From positions 1,378,851 to 1,442,850 of the forward strand of contig VWZP01002662.1 in NCBI GenBank assembly GCA_013396995.1: a stretch of 64,000 bases of DNA. The letters run 5' to 3'. The notes under the pieces are model-generated. The model ran no database searches. It was not told where the DNA came from and worked only from the letters and a program-made list of their open reading frames with translations. The translations under genes were made by a program, and so were the position numbers. This DNA comes from Dicaeum eximium (Eukaryota; Chordata; Aves; Passeriformes; Dicaeidae). This document shows positions 22,481 to 34,929 of this stretch, in pieces. Position 1 is the stretch's first letter, and each line of letters starts with the position of its first letter.

Positions 22481-24795
22481 GCAAGTCTTTTTTTCCCTTC
22501 ATGAGCGGCAGTTGGTCTGACTCAGAATACATTAGCTCCTACAGCTTCATCCTGGCCAGAGGAATACGAAGTATATGCATGATTACACCAGAAATATTAT
22601 TGCCAGTAATGTGAGCCTGCAGATCAAGGCACAGAGTCCAGATTGATGTGCAATTACAGGCCCCCATGATGTCATGACATTGCTGATTGCTCTTCACCTC
22701 CAAATGAGTGAATGCATTAATATACATATACATGGTTACATTTACACATATGTGCAAGCATGCATGCATGCTAGTCTCTGTTATTTTCTGTATCCTGATA
22801 GTAGTGTTTGAGGGGCAGCAGTACATGAAGGCAATGGGGGATAGATGCTGCATCTCACAGGAACTTTTGTGACTTACTCCTGGCATGGACAGTCCAATCT
22901 GACCAGTGGGAGAGGGTGGATGACTTTTGCAAGATGTGGGAGTTGCCTTTTCTGGCTGCCATTACTTCTGACCACTTCAGCAGATACCAACACAGGTATT
23001 GTATTCCTGCTGAGGAAACAAACATCAGGCTGCTCTTTCCTCTTGGTTATAGCAAATGCCTAAGAGACAGAGAAAAGAAAGGACATGGGAGGAACTTGAT
23101 TGAAATAGGAAAAGGCAGCCTAGACAAAAGAGCAGGTGCAAACACAGCCATTCCATTTGCAGATGTGCTGAATGTCATAACATTTCTGCCAGGGTACGTG
23201 AGAGCATCTTCATCATATGCTTGTGGGGTTGAGAGAGTGGCATACCAAGCCCCTTCATGGCTTGATCCCAGTCCCACTGGACTGGGTCATCATCTTCCTT
23301 AGGGGCAGAACTGGGTCTGCATTACTAAATTTGCGGAGTGCAATCAACAGCAATAGAACTGATTAGCTGCCCTGTCTCACCCTTTCTAGAGTACATCCTC
23401 AAGGGGCTTCTGTTCACATGAACATACAAAATGTCTGTACTTCCATGCTGTGAGCAATAGGGTCCTGAATTCTAAATGGTGGAAGATGTTGCTTTTTTCT
23501 CAAAAATAAGAACTGATGGGACCAGTCGCCTCTCTTTTAGATCACCACACCCTGCCACAATCCCTGCACTCCTGAAGCAGCCTCTCACCCTGCTGGGGCT
23601 CATCCCATGTCAAGTTCATGAAAAAAGTTCATGAAGGATTGCCATCTTGCCATTCTGATCTGCCATTTCCTTGCCTGGACTGAAAAAGGAAGTGCAAGCA
23701 GCTAGAGCTCAAGCTGACGATCATTTTTAAGTGATGGTTTTCTGCCTTATACAGTACATCACAATTTCTTTTTCATATTCTGCTTCCAAAAGTGGTTATT
23801 CCCATTCCATTCAGTGCCCTTAGAAGAGTGGTGGTTGACCCATGGGATGTATGTCAAATATGATTTACAACCTTTTTCATGCTTCAGCAGAACTCAGCAG
23901 AAGCATAAATGGATCAGAACACACCATACATACGTGAGGAAATACAACTTCTTTTTGTTTCAGTATTTGTAAATTGCCTTATTATTTACATTGCTTAGCT
24001 ATCATTAAGAGCATGAAACATCCTGGTTAATCACAGGATGTTGCAACAGCACTTATTGTGCTTATTGTGAATAAACTATATGCAACCTCCACGTGAAAGC
24101 ACTATCATATCAAAGGTAGAAAGTGCAATTTTCACTTCTGCACATTAATTTTTATTAATTTATGTTCATATATAATTTATTTGGGTGGATTTAAATTGCT
24201 GAGACAAAAAAATGGCATTTTCTACCAAAAGGTTATTAGTGAAAGATGAGAGATGGCCCAGACGCCTGTCATGAGGCTATTTGTCCCTCTAATCCTGCAC
24301 AGCAAAAATGTTTCTAGCTTTTCCTTTTGAAATCATTGCATTTTTCTACAAACTACATTTTTGCTAACCCTTACAGGATAAAAATATAACAAAATTATTA
24401 TCTTGTCACAAAATTCAAGTACACAAAAGACTCTGGAAGCATTCAGAGTTTTAAACACATCCATTTCCAAAAGGAAGCTGCTCATACAGCACTCGATGAC
24501 TAGAAAGCTTGGCTTAAAGTCTTTCACCATTTTTTTTAATATGCAAGCTTTTTTAGATGAGTAATATTTTTTTAATATTAATATGTTTTAAATGTATCCA
24601 TCACATTTTAAAAACAGGCAAAAAGACTTACAAAAGCTCCTGACTTTATCTTTTAAAAATATCCCAATGTCATTAATCATAACTAAAGTTTTTCAGTCAC
24701 TCAGTATTAGTGATGCTGAAGTGAATTAACTAAAAGGCTTTCATGCTTCTTGATCTTATATCCCATGCCTGAAACCCTCATTCATTCAAATCTTT
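22481..24795. other. Non-coding DNA
   Basis: Frames plus 22916-23302 (128 codons) and minus 22539-22886 (115 codons) lack domains, and each is overlapped by other frames. Alternating TATACATATACATGG near 22720 and GCATGCATGCATGC near 22758 are short simple sequences. Confidence 0.6.
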
Positions 24796-24855
24796 CTTAC
24801 TCACATAAGTTGTCCTATTGAAGTCAATGTATCTCAGCATGTAAGTGGGGTTTGA
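24796..24855. repeat. Short old repeat scrap (GAAGTCAATG type)
   Basis: CTTACTCACATAAGTTGTCC then TATTGAAGTCAATGTATCTC and CATGTAAGTGGG. It resembles a widely dispersed ancient sauropsid repeat built around a near-palindromic ATTGAAGTCAATG core with ACTCACATG-like arms. The family name is not known to me. Confidence 0.4.
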
Positions 24856-27302
24856 AGAGAGGCCTTTGGTATATAAAAGTGGGAAACAGAGTTGGTTCTC
24901 ATGATTCTTGCATAGAAACTGGTAGGTTTACATTCTTTTCAACATCTCTACTGCATAATCATCTAAAATGATTTTAGATCCTAGAAATTGCTACAAGATG
25001 GTTATAAATTCTTTGTGTGGACAACTTTTCCATTTGGTGGTAAAACTGGAAGGCCTTATCACTCTTTTATAACTTTCTATATAATTTTTATGAAGGCAAG
25101 CATAAGGCATCAAAGACTGCAGGCTAAAAACTCCTCTGTGATCCAAACCAAGTGGCAAAATTAAGTCCTGAAAAAGTTAAGAAACACATCTGGTTTATGG
25201 TCTGTTTAGGCGACTTGGCCTGAGAACATAGCACAGGAGTAGATTGATGCAGAATAAGGCTCAAATTTAATAATCAAGCTTGGTTACTGAATACAGCTAT
25301 AAAGATGGATAAAATGAAAAGTTTGTATTACATGTCTCCACTCATCACGTAACAAAAGAACATGAAATAAGGGGACATTTTGAGACTAAAAGAATGGTCT
25401 GTGCTGAAAAGGCATCAGATGTAAGCAATATGGGATAAGACTTTAATACAACAACAACGAAGAAAGAATGTGGTGTCCATTGCCTGGTAATGGGAAAGGG
25501 ACCTTTAGGCCCAAGCAGCTGTCACTCTGTACATGTGCTTCTTTTTATGCAAGTGACAGAAGATCACAAAATCCTTTGTTACTTGGCTTCCAGGAAAGGG
25601 CTCTGGCAGCATATTACCATTGTAGAATCTCTTTTCTCCACCCTTCTTCCTCAATCCACCCCTCTTCCCTCTGGGTAGTCATCATCTTGGCTGGCCAGCA
25701 GAGTTGGTTTGGTAATTCTCTATTCTTCTTGTCGTTCTCTCATCAGAAGTCCTGCAATACAGTTCATCCTAAATGACATACAGTAGGAGGGAAAATTTAA
25801 TTGAAAAATTACAAACTGTGCTACTTCAATAATTATTATTATATACATTCTTTGGCTATTGCATCTTCTATGAGTCACAGGACTGAAAATCCAAGAAGCA
25901 TCCTGGGATCCTCAAAGGTTCTTCCTTTGAAGGAAGCTTGAATTACAGGAGCTGAGATATGGAGATTCCCTGATAGAGAGAAATATCCTGAAAGTGATAT
26001 AACCCCGGGGAAATGCTCTCACAATAACTGATGACAACTCTAACAGAGAAGATTTAATGCGGTTTTATTCCATGGTTGGGCTCTCTGAATTGTCCTGTGC
26101 AAAAGTGTGGCCACACTGAAGATTTATCTTTCTAGATATCCATCCTAGGTGTGTGCATGACTTCCCACCTCAGCTCCTGAGTGTCCTGTTTTGACATGCT
26201 GACCTGCCAGCATCCCTTCAGAATTGCCTGTCTCAGACTCGTGCAAAGTCTGTGGGCATCCTGACTTTCCAGGCATCTTTACCTATGAACTACTAAGTAA
26301 TATAACCAAGGAATATCCCCTGACTAGTGTGCTCCTTTCACTCCAACTGCTGTTGTACTTGGTGAAACATAAGCACTCTAGAATCCAGACTGCTCAGAAC
26401 TAAGTTCTCTTTATCATATGTAATGGCTTGGAGAAATGTTTTAGATGTTGTTGCACAATATTCCTGCTAAATATGTGCCACGGTATTTTTCTGTGATTTT
26501 TGGCTTTTGGTTTTTTGTTTTGGTTTTTTTTTGTTCCTTATGAGCACATCACAGTATTTTCTTTCTGTAACTTTCTTTCTTAATACATTTCAAGAGTACA
26601 TGGACTCAGTTTCTCTGTTTGTCTTTTGCTGGTTTTTTTTTTTTTAAGACTTCAAATAGATACCTATGTGCAAGAGGAACAAAATTCTGATGAGATCAGT
26701 CTGCGTGGAAAAAGCCCCATGCAGTATAGTGATTAATGCCTAAATTTTCCATAGAATAACAAATATAATCAGCATCCTGATTTTAAAAATGGTCAGATAA
26801 AGGACAGTTCAGAACACATCCACAAGGAGGGAAGAGCAGAATATTTGTTAATTGGTTCAGAAATGTTTCCTGACTTCTGAAAAACAGAAGTATTATCCGT
26901 GTTCAGGAGCCTCTATAATTAACACAAGGAAAATTCTATGAAAAAAAATGGTATATGTTCCTTTTCCATGTACTGGGGCATAAATTATGGTTTATGATTG
27001 AATGTGCCACATGAAAAAAAATATAAAACTGTTACAAAACGAGAATCAGATTTTCTCTAATGTTAAATTTTGAATTCTTAAATATAGGTTCTTAAGGAAA
27101 TAAGTAGTTATATCTGTTTATCTAAGGCCGAGGCTTTGGGTTTTAGAACATGTACATTAAAATAAAATGTATACACATAAATGATTTCGGATAAAACTGT
27201 AACAGAAGCTCTTGTAGTGATTCAGAGAGAACAAATGAATGAGGGTTAGCAGCACTGTCAAAGATTTCAAGAACAGAAACAGAGTGAATGCTGTGCCTTA
27301 GT
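24856..27302. other. Non-coding DNA
   Basis: Nothing gene-like is seen. The frames at plus 25468-25776 and 25490-25678 overlap in different registers. T-rich interrupted runs lie at about 26499-26536 and a T-run at 26633-26646. Confidence 0.62.
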
Positions 27303-27380
27303 CTTCCTGTGTAACTTGTGACGAGTCATTGAATGTTCCACTTTCCCAGCTGCAACACGGGGGCAATGCCATTGCCATTT
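27303..27380 (+). repeat. Possible MIR-like fragment
   Basis: CTTCCTGTGTAACTTGTGAC then GAGTCATTGAATGTTCCACT then TTTCCCAGCTGCAACACGGG follows the order of the MIR core (GCTGTGTGACCTTGGGCAAG..., CTCAGTTTCC, CATCTGTAAAATGGGG). Divergence is high, so it remains a possible match. Confidence 0.4.
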
Positions 27381-29453
27381 TCATGTGGGTGGTTAGAGGA
27401 TGGACAGGTTGGGATAATGACCTGCTCCTGAAAGGGGCCTGCAGAACCAGGCATACCTTCAGCACTTTGTCCTCCTACTCAGCAGAAAAGGAGAGGCAAT
27501 GATCCTGGAGATGAGTGGTTGCACAAGAGACATAAAAGTAAGGTAATTAAAAATCATTGGGTAGAACAGTGATGAGTAATTGCATTCTCCTTACTTAAAA
27601 ATTAACTCCCTGAAGCTTCAATTGGATCTATGATTTTTTCCTTTCATTAGAGGACAGCAGGTGTTGTGCTACATCGCTGTGCATTGTTAACAAGTTGCCA
27701 TGTTTCTCCTTAAACTTTAGCAAAGTGATTCCCTTTAGTACCTAAAACACTTTGTGGCTCTCTGAGGTGAAAGAATACATAGATGGAAAATCAGCCATAT
27801 CTGAAAAGGCCTGATTTCATAGGAAGGTCTCCATGGAAGGGAGCAGCAGGATTTGGTTTTTGTGGGAAGTCTCAAGCCCAGCAGTGCCACCACACTCATC
27901 ACCTGCCAGAGACTGCCCTGATTATTTCCTTGGTGGAATAGACAATCACATGGATTTGTCAGCACCCAAATCTGTGAGTTTGGCTCAGGTAGAACAGTTG
28001 CTTTTGCCTTCAGATCAGTAAGGTCTTTTCCAGTTTGTTCCACCAACACTGTCCTATAAGAGGTAAGCTCTTGAGAGGGCCAATAGTAAATCATCGGGAG
28101 AGAAATCAGGAAGGAGTGCTTGAATCCATTTCAGCCATTTGTAAAACCCCATATCTAAAGAGTGAGCATTTTCAGGACCCTCACAAGCTCTGTGTCTCTC
28201 TTAGAAATCTCCAGGCATATAGGGAATCCTTTAATATAAGCAGTTACTGGTTTTATTCTGAACTTATTCTAGAGGTTATGCTGTATCTCAAAACACAGAT
28301 CTATGAATGAAATGCTCTGCTTATCTTGAGGGCACAAACTGACATGAAGCAAATTCTCAGCTAATTATTGAATAGGAGGAATGGAGCAAAAAGAGCAGGA
28401 CTGCCAACCAAACAAGGAGCTCTTTCAACTGACTGCTACCATCAAATAGTTAGGTGGGAAGACAGCACTGTGGAAAATATTTTAAAAATTGTTTCTTCTT
28501 AGAAAGAAATGAAAGTTATGCTTTCCCTCCAGAGAATGAATAAGCCTTCTCTCATAACCAAGAATTGCTCTTCTGGGTTTGTTTTTTTTTTTTTTTTTCA
28601 GCAGAGAATCTGCTTTGAACAAACCTTGCTGCATGTCATAATTTCAATTTCCTTTAAATTCTTTTCCCATTTAAAAGATGATCACATAAACATGTAAAGT
28701 CACTTCACCCCTCTGTTGAGGTTATGGTGATTTGCATAGCAGTTATGGTTGTTAAAAGAGGATGGACTGAAAACAGGTTCTTCATTTTTACATTAAACAT
28801 GAATCATAAATTAGGAAAATCAGAGCATAAAGAAAAAAGAAAGAAGTCCTCGAACACCTGTAGTCTTCAAAAATTAGATTTCTTATCAGTCTGTTTTACT
28901 CTCTAGTTTCTAAACTCACTTGCCAGCATAACACCTGAATGTTACATGAAACCTTATCTGTCTTGTATTGCTTTCTTAGGCTTCAGCCATTTTGGGAGAA
29001 AGGGAGCTGACATCTATCTGTATGTCAGCAAGGAAGCAAGGCTCAGAAAATATGTGCAGATAAAAGAGGAGGTATCAAAATTTGTGATGATCCCTCATTC
29101 CCAAGAGTTTATACTGCAGGCTTGGAATGAAACCCTCACAACACATGAAAAACGTTAACTTCCAGATAATCTTATATACTCATATGACTTCAGCTGGTCA
29201 TACACCAGCAGAGAGTTCAAGAAGTGAATAAGCATTAAATAAGGCAGAGTGATACCTCCACTTAAATTTTCTATATGATTTTCTTTTTTAAGGAGGTCAA
29301 GAGAATAATAATTGGACCCAAAAGAGAATTAATAACAAAAAACACAAGGGTATTTGAGATTTGAGTTTTAAACACCAGAATGCCAGATTGTGAGCTTAGT
29401 TATAGTAGAGCATATCTGAAGTAAATCCATTGACATAAAATCAAAACTGCAGT
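27381..29453. other. Non-coding DNA
   Basis: A minus frame of 119 codons (27735-28094) overlaps plus frames at 27833-28021 and 28035-28310; none shows a domain. A run of about 20 T lies near 28580. Confidence 0.6.
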
Positions 29454-29512
29454 CACTGAAGTCAGTTACTCTGGATTTAGAATGCCATGATTGAGATTAG
29501 AATTTGGCCCAT
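29454..29512. repeat. Short old repeat scrap
   Basis: CTGAAGTCAGTTACTCTGGA, then ATTGAGATTAGAATTTGGCC. The order GAAGTCAATGGAGTTAC...GATCAGAATTTGGCCC is one I recall as a common ancient repeat in reptile and bird genomes. Family not named. Confidence 0.4.
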
Positions 29513-32492
29513 GCTGTTTAAATAAGGTCAATATATATGAATGAAAACAGAAATCAAGGCAGCAGAATGCCAAGAAACTGAGTTGATAAATAGAAGAGTT
29601 TACAGATGAGAGAATTACTTAGTCTTAGAAGAATAATAAGGATGATTAAGAGGTGACAGGACTGAAGTATTTAAACTAGCTGAAGATTATTATAAAATTA
29701 AGCTTGATGATCTATTTGAGTTTGTTGAAGATACCAGAACTTGAGGATTTAGGTTTAAGTAAAGTGGGAATATATATAAGAAGAATTTAAGGAAGTACTA
29801 TTTTACAGAGACTGATAAAAAGATGGAAGGTACTTCATATTCAAATGTTAGAGACATGCTGCATTAAAATTTAAGCAAATGCAGTAAGACTATCTGCAAC
29901 CTAATGCAGTTAAGTGGTATCAGTCAGTTTTCTACTTGCAAATAACCAATCATTTTTACAGAGAGCTAATTTCCACTGATTATTTCTTCACCCAAATAGC
30001 TAGATCAAATCAAAGATACAGAGCTTACAGCTGCTCAGGGTTTTTGGAGCAATGTGGGTTTCCACAGGGTGCATACCTGGTCCTGTGTTTTGCTTTCCCT
30101 GGCAAGACTGGCAGACTCTCTGCAGCTCCAGCAGCTTGGTTGCATGCACTGTCAGGGTGGCATGAGGAAGCTTACACTTCTGCTGTCCACACATAACCTG
30201 TTTGGTGGGTAATTAAAGGATTTTGAACTTCAACACAGTCAATCTGGCACCTTTCAACAATTCAAACTGACAGAAGCAGAGGACAAAAAAAAGGAGCGCA
30301 TTTAATTCTTGTTGAAGCAGAAAAAAAATAATTACATAGAAAAGATAAATAAGACCTATGAACAGTGTAGCCTTGTGTTTTTTGTATCTCTGAATCACTA
30401 CTGAAGAAGACAAAGCTCAGCCTAATGCCCTACCTCAAATCATCTCCATATATAATCTTCTGCCTTCCCCAATTTGTGCAGCTCTGCTATTACTCTGCTT
30501 AAGTACATTTTTCATGAGGGTAAATGACAACTGAGTCTAATCAGTGCTGTGCATGCCTGCAAGTCAAAAGGTAAATCTGGAAAAGATAAAATAAGGTAAT
30601 AACCCAGCAGTTTACTTCCACGGTCCCACTCCACATTTGGTCCTGCTCCCTTACTTTCCCAAGTCTACAAGCCCTGCAAATGGGATTAATCAAGAGAAAG
30701 TTTAAGGAATGGTAGTAGGAGAGAGTGTTAATATTTTATAATTTTCTCTCATATCAGATTATAATATAAGACTCACAGGAAGTATTATGTCAGGCATATG
30801 TAAAATCTGAGCCCAGGTCAGTTCCTTAAGGATCACCTTTTAACTCAGATTGCAGGGTTTCAAAATTGCTATGTGAATATGCCTTACACAACATGTTGGA
30901 AAAGTCTTGTCAAGAGGGCTTCATAAAGGGTTGATTTTGGTAAGGAAATATGCAATTCTGATAGAAGTTTTTAGGTTGCATTTCCCCAGGACACAAACGC
31001 TCTAGACTCTGTTGCTCACCAGCAATTACTCTAACTCCTTTAAGCTATAACCACTCCCAGATTGGTTTGAAAAATTGCAGCAAACCTGTCATTTACAGAG
31101 AAGGGAAGGGCAGGAAAGCATACTGTCCATGAATCCAAGCTTCATGGAGGGGGCACTTCCAAGGTGAGCAGAAAACCTGAGGAGATGGATGGGAATTCAA
31201 ATATCTGTAACATTTCTAGTTAGACCCTTAGTCTGTGATTGCTGAGTCCAGTCCTGAGGCAGCTGGGTCTTTTCAAAAGCTCTGTAGTGCAGGTTTGTGA
31301 ACTTGACTACTGGAACTTGACACCAAGAGTTATGTGAAAAATACCTTACTAAGTACTTTTGTGAATCTTTCCCAGGGTCATAGAAGTTATTAGTTGAATT
31401 CATTCCACTCATAACTTAGGTGATTATGCTAGCCACTGTAACAGCTTTCTCTTCTTTAAAGTTTTTTTTTCTTGAAGGAAGAAGACTGATGGGGTTACGT
31501 GGGAAGGCTGGCTTGCTGTCCCCACCCTTGAATATTTTTTTACTCTGAATAAATCCATTGACCAATTTCAATCACATGCAAAATCATAAAGCAATAAAGT
31601 TTCAATGTGCTTATGAAAATCAGTAGGTAGAGTAAATTAAAATTATGCCTCCAGTGAAAACAAAAATAAAAAAAAAATAGTTCCTTGTCAACTCTGTTTG
31701 ACAAAGGCCAACAGGCTAATCACTGACAGAGTGTGATGATTTTGCTCAATAGTCAGTTTCCTGTCAATAGGTATAAAAAAAGCAAGAGTTGTAGGGGAAC
31801 CTTCTACCATTTGCCAAGGAAGGGGGAGTTTACAGGACAAAGTATTTTTATTCATGTATATATTGAAATACAGACTGAATTTGTTCCATTACTTATGGAA
31901 GAATTTATTTTTTTTCAATGTGAGTGTGGTAGGTATGATTGTTTCTCACATCATTTCTTTTTTCACTAGAATCTAGTAGGTAAATATAGGAGAAAATGGT
32001 AATTGCCTGAATAAAAATAACCTTTTTTTTTTTAATTTTGCTTACTTGAGATTATTTTTGGATCTGCACTTAATTATAAGGCAGCAAATACATATTTCTT
32101 TTTGCACAGCTCCACTTCTGCATACACAAGTTAAAAATGGAAAAATCTATTTCTTTGTAAACTACAGTTGGGAAGACAGCAAAAACAGTTTTAGGGGCAT
32201 ACTTAATAGATCAAAAATGTTATTATGTCTTGAGGCAAAATGCAGAACTAGTACAAACTCATTTGGCCAATTCACACTTGTTTGATATATCTCAAAAGCA
32301 GGATTTTATGCTGGATCAGCTATCATCTCTCTTCCTGCAGCCATCATCAGGCCAGGATAAACACTGCAGTGTATACTCTGATTAATTTGACATAAATACT
32401 GTCAAATTCTCACACCTGAGCCAGATCGTGTTTTGTATAGAGGATGATCCAGGTGTGCACATATCTGGTATTAATGAGCACAGAAACAAGGT
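29513..32492. other. Non-coding DNA
   Basis: AT-rich, with no recognised repeat. Short frames (for example plus 29936-30196, minus 31197-31412, plus 31733-31969, plus 32046-32285) carry no domains. Confidence 0.62.
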
Positions 32493-32759
32493 TTAAACTA
32501 GATCTTCCCCCTCAGTGTAAGTAAGAAATGGTAGCCAAGTATAAATTACTGGTTTTAGTTCTCCTCTGATGATGGCCAGCTTTCCATATTCAGTCCAAGA
32601 ATATGAGCATTTTAGCAATATATCCATATGATTCTCACTTTCCATTGCGCTATCCCAAATATTGCACTGAGCCTGCTTTACTCCCAGATGATTATACATA
32701 ATGGGCAATGTCTGGATGGAAGTGTGCTGCAGGGATTGTGAGCAAATGAGCTGTCTCAA
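32493..32759 (-). mobile_element. Possible L1 ORF2 C-terminal zinc-knuckle remnant
   Basis: The minus-strand frame (88 codons) contains CNIWDSAMESENHMDILLKC followed by SYSWTEYGKL. The spacing C-x2-W-x8-H-x6-C, followed by an aromatic-rich segment, recalls the C-terminal CCHC region of L1-clade ORF2 proteins, with the second cysteine lost. It lies downstream (in minus orientation) of the clearer L1 reverse-transcriptase remnant at 34930-35425. The distance of about 2.4 kb is reduced to about 1.9 kb if the inserted CR1 is removed. That order fits one broken element, but this piece alone is weak evidence. Confidence 0.35.
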
Positions 32760-33469
32760 ACTTGCAGTGTGGGACTGCTCTACCGTTAACAGAATCTTCT
32801 GACATTATTTCAAGCAGTGAGATTATTAAGTGTCATATGGCTAAATAGAATGGGTCATTCAATGGAAATATCAGCAAACTCAGTCATATAAAAACATAGT
32901 ACCAAATGCTCTGTGTGACATTAGCCCATATCCCCCTTAAATCTATAGAAGATCTCATTTATTATATATATATATGTATATAATATCATTTTATGTGTGG
33001 CATGGTAAAACAATGCCAACTCTGTGCACAACTGCCTTTTCCTGCAGTGGGAAAGTCTCCATGCTTGGGCACTTGCCTCAATTCAAGAGACAAGAAGACC
33101 TTTTAATAAGGCAAACATGAAGGGGACTGGATATTTTAAAGGATAAATGGTTACTAGACAACTGGCAAGACATAGATCCTAAGAATATTCGTATCATATA
33201 GCTGATTATGAAGATTAGCCTCCCTATTTATGTCTGATCAAATGGCCTCCAAAAAAAAATATATATACATATAAATGTGTAAAGTAAATAATTTTACAAA
33301 AGGCAGAAGATACCATAATCCTAAAATATCAAAACTGATACCTAATCTCTTCTCCCTGGGCTTTCAAGAGGCAACTCCAGATTTTTGGTAAACCCTTGGT
33401 AAAGTGATCTATTTAGAATAGCATTGTGCTTGAGGGGATGAGAACAAAATATAGTCCAAGACAATACTC
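32760..33469. other. Non-coding DNA with short TA microsatellites
   Basis: TA-rich simple repeats lie at about 32959-32983 and 33256-33275. If the two L1 remnants belong to one element, this interval may hold its eroded middle, but no motif is legible. Confidence 0.55.
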
Positions 33470-34015
33470 CCTGGAATATCCACCTACCCCACCTGGAGTA
33501 CTGCATCCCCTATAGGGTCCCCAGCATAGAAAACACATGGGTCTGTTGGAGAGAGTCCAGAAGAGGCCACCAAAATTATTAGAGAGCTGGAGCACCTCTT
33601 CTATGAGAAAAGGCGGAGAGAACTGGCATTGTTGAGCCTTGGAAAAGAGAAGGCTTTGGGGTGGCCTAATGGTGGGCTTCTAGTGCCTGAACAGAACCTA
33701 AAAGAAAGATGGAGAGAAAATTTTTACAAGGGAATGTAGTGACAGAACAAGGGAGAATGGCTTCAAATTGAAAGAGAACAGGTTTAGTTAAGATATTAAG
33801 AAATTCTTTACTGTGAGGGTGGTGAGGTATTGGAGCAAGTTGCCCAGAGATGTGGATGCCCTGTCCCTGGCAGTGTTCAAGGCCAGGCTGGATGGTGCTC
33901 TGAGCAACCTGGCCTAGAGAAAGCTGTCCTAGCCCATGGCAGGCGGTTGGAATTAAATGATATTTAGGGCCTTTCCAACCTACACCATTCTATGATTCTA
34001 AAATTCTATCATTCA
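33470..34015 (+). mobile_element. CR1 LINE, 5'-truncated fragment
   Basis: The CR1 order is legible: ACCTGGAGTACTGCATCCC, GAGAGTCCAGAAGAGGCCAC, GAGCTGGAGCACCTCTTCTA, GGCTTCAAATTGAAAGAG, GAGGTATTGGAGCAAGTTGC, GTGTTCAAGGCCAGGCTGGA, CTTTCCAACCTACACC, then the ATTCTATGATTCTAAAATTC tail. It covers the end of ORF2 plus the 3' UTR, with frameshifts and stops. It lies between the two possible L1 pieces on the opposite strand, so it may have inserted into the older element. Confidence 0.92.
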
Positions 34016-34784
34016 TGTAACCCAGCAGGATAACAAACATATCAAAAAGTGTTGATGCAAATAGTTTGATAAGATTATTTTTATCTGGAGCAAAACAGTT
34101 AATTCCTGTTTGCCCAGCCCCATCTGTAAACAACTGTTGATGTGAGATGCCCTGGGGAATTGAAAGCATTGAGTCTTTTAACCCATTTAGGAGGTTCTAC
34201 CATTAAAAGGATGTAACAGAGCTGGATCTTATTTGCCAGTATTGCTTTGGAAACTGAGATGAAAGAAAGGATGCCTTTGTGATGAAGGGAAAGAATTATT
34301 CCTACAATTCAGACAGTTCAGTTCCAGCCTAGTTCACCAATTCCCATCTGACCTTGTGCACATTTAAGCTCAGCCTCTCAGTGTGGGAGCCAAAGTTCCC
34401 CTATGGAAGGTGCTGAGGACAGAGGTGTATTACGAGTCCAGAGAGGGCTTGACTCATGCAGAGAGACTTTACTTTAAACATCACGGTCTGAATGACCCGA
34501 GGGTTTTCAAACAGCATCAAATCTCAGTACAGAAACTGAAAGGATGTACCAAGGAAAGATCTCTTCAATAGTTGCTTTTTCCCTATGCTTTCCTACGCTT
34601 TCATTACTGCCCCTGCCAGAGACAGGATACTTGAAAGGTTGTTCTTCTGCTGAGGAATGGTTGCTCTTCTGTTACAGCTATGTTTTGATATAGATGATTC
34701 AGTGCAGGTCGCAGATTCAGATCTCTGCAGGTCTCGGTTTTTCCCGTCCACCTTTTTTGTCTGTCTTCTCTAATTTGGCTGTAA
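34016..34784. other. Non-coding DNA
   Basis: A plus frame at 34383-34571 (62 codons) has no domain. On the minus strand I looked for the L1 [FY]ADD box and did not find one. This could be eroded L1 or unrelated DNA. Confidence 0.5.
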
Positions 34785-34915
34785 GTTTGAATCCCAGCCC
34801 CACTGATTTATGGGAGTTTTGCTATTAGTTTCACTGAGCAAAGATTTGCTCTTACATTCTTTGAGCCCAGGACTGTCTTTTATTATGTGTGTGCCATGTC
34901 TAGCTCACTGGGGTG
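34785..34915 (-). repeat. Old dispersed repeat scraps
   Basis: Read on the minus strand: ACATGGCACACACATAATAA then AAGACAGTCCTGGGCTCAAA, followed by CAAAACTCCCATAAATCAGT then GGGGCTGGGAT. Both phrases resemble common ancient sauropsid repeats (a GACAGTCCCTGCCCCAAAG type, and a CAAAACTCCCATTGACTTC type). They appear to interrupt the L1 remnant. The families are not named. Confidence 0.45.
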
Positions 34916-34929
34916 CTGAAGTCAGTTGG

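Noticed and set aside
22916..23302. 128-codon plus-strand frame as a gene
   Set aside because: No domain; an overlapping antisense frame and lack of splice or promoter support argue for chance.
34016..34784. Search for the L1 [FY]ADD catalytic box between the RT fossil and the CR1
   Set aside because: No such motif was legible in any minus-strand frame, so no claim is made that this part belongs to the L1.
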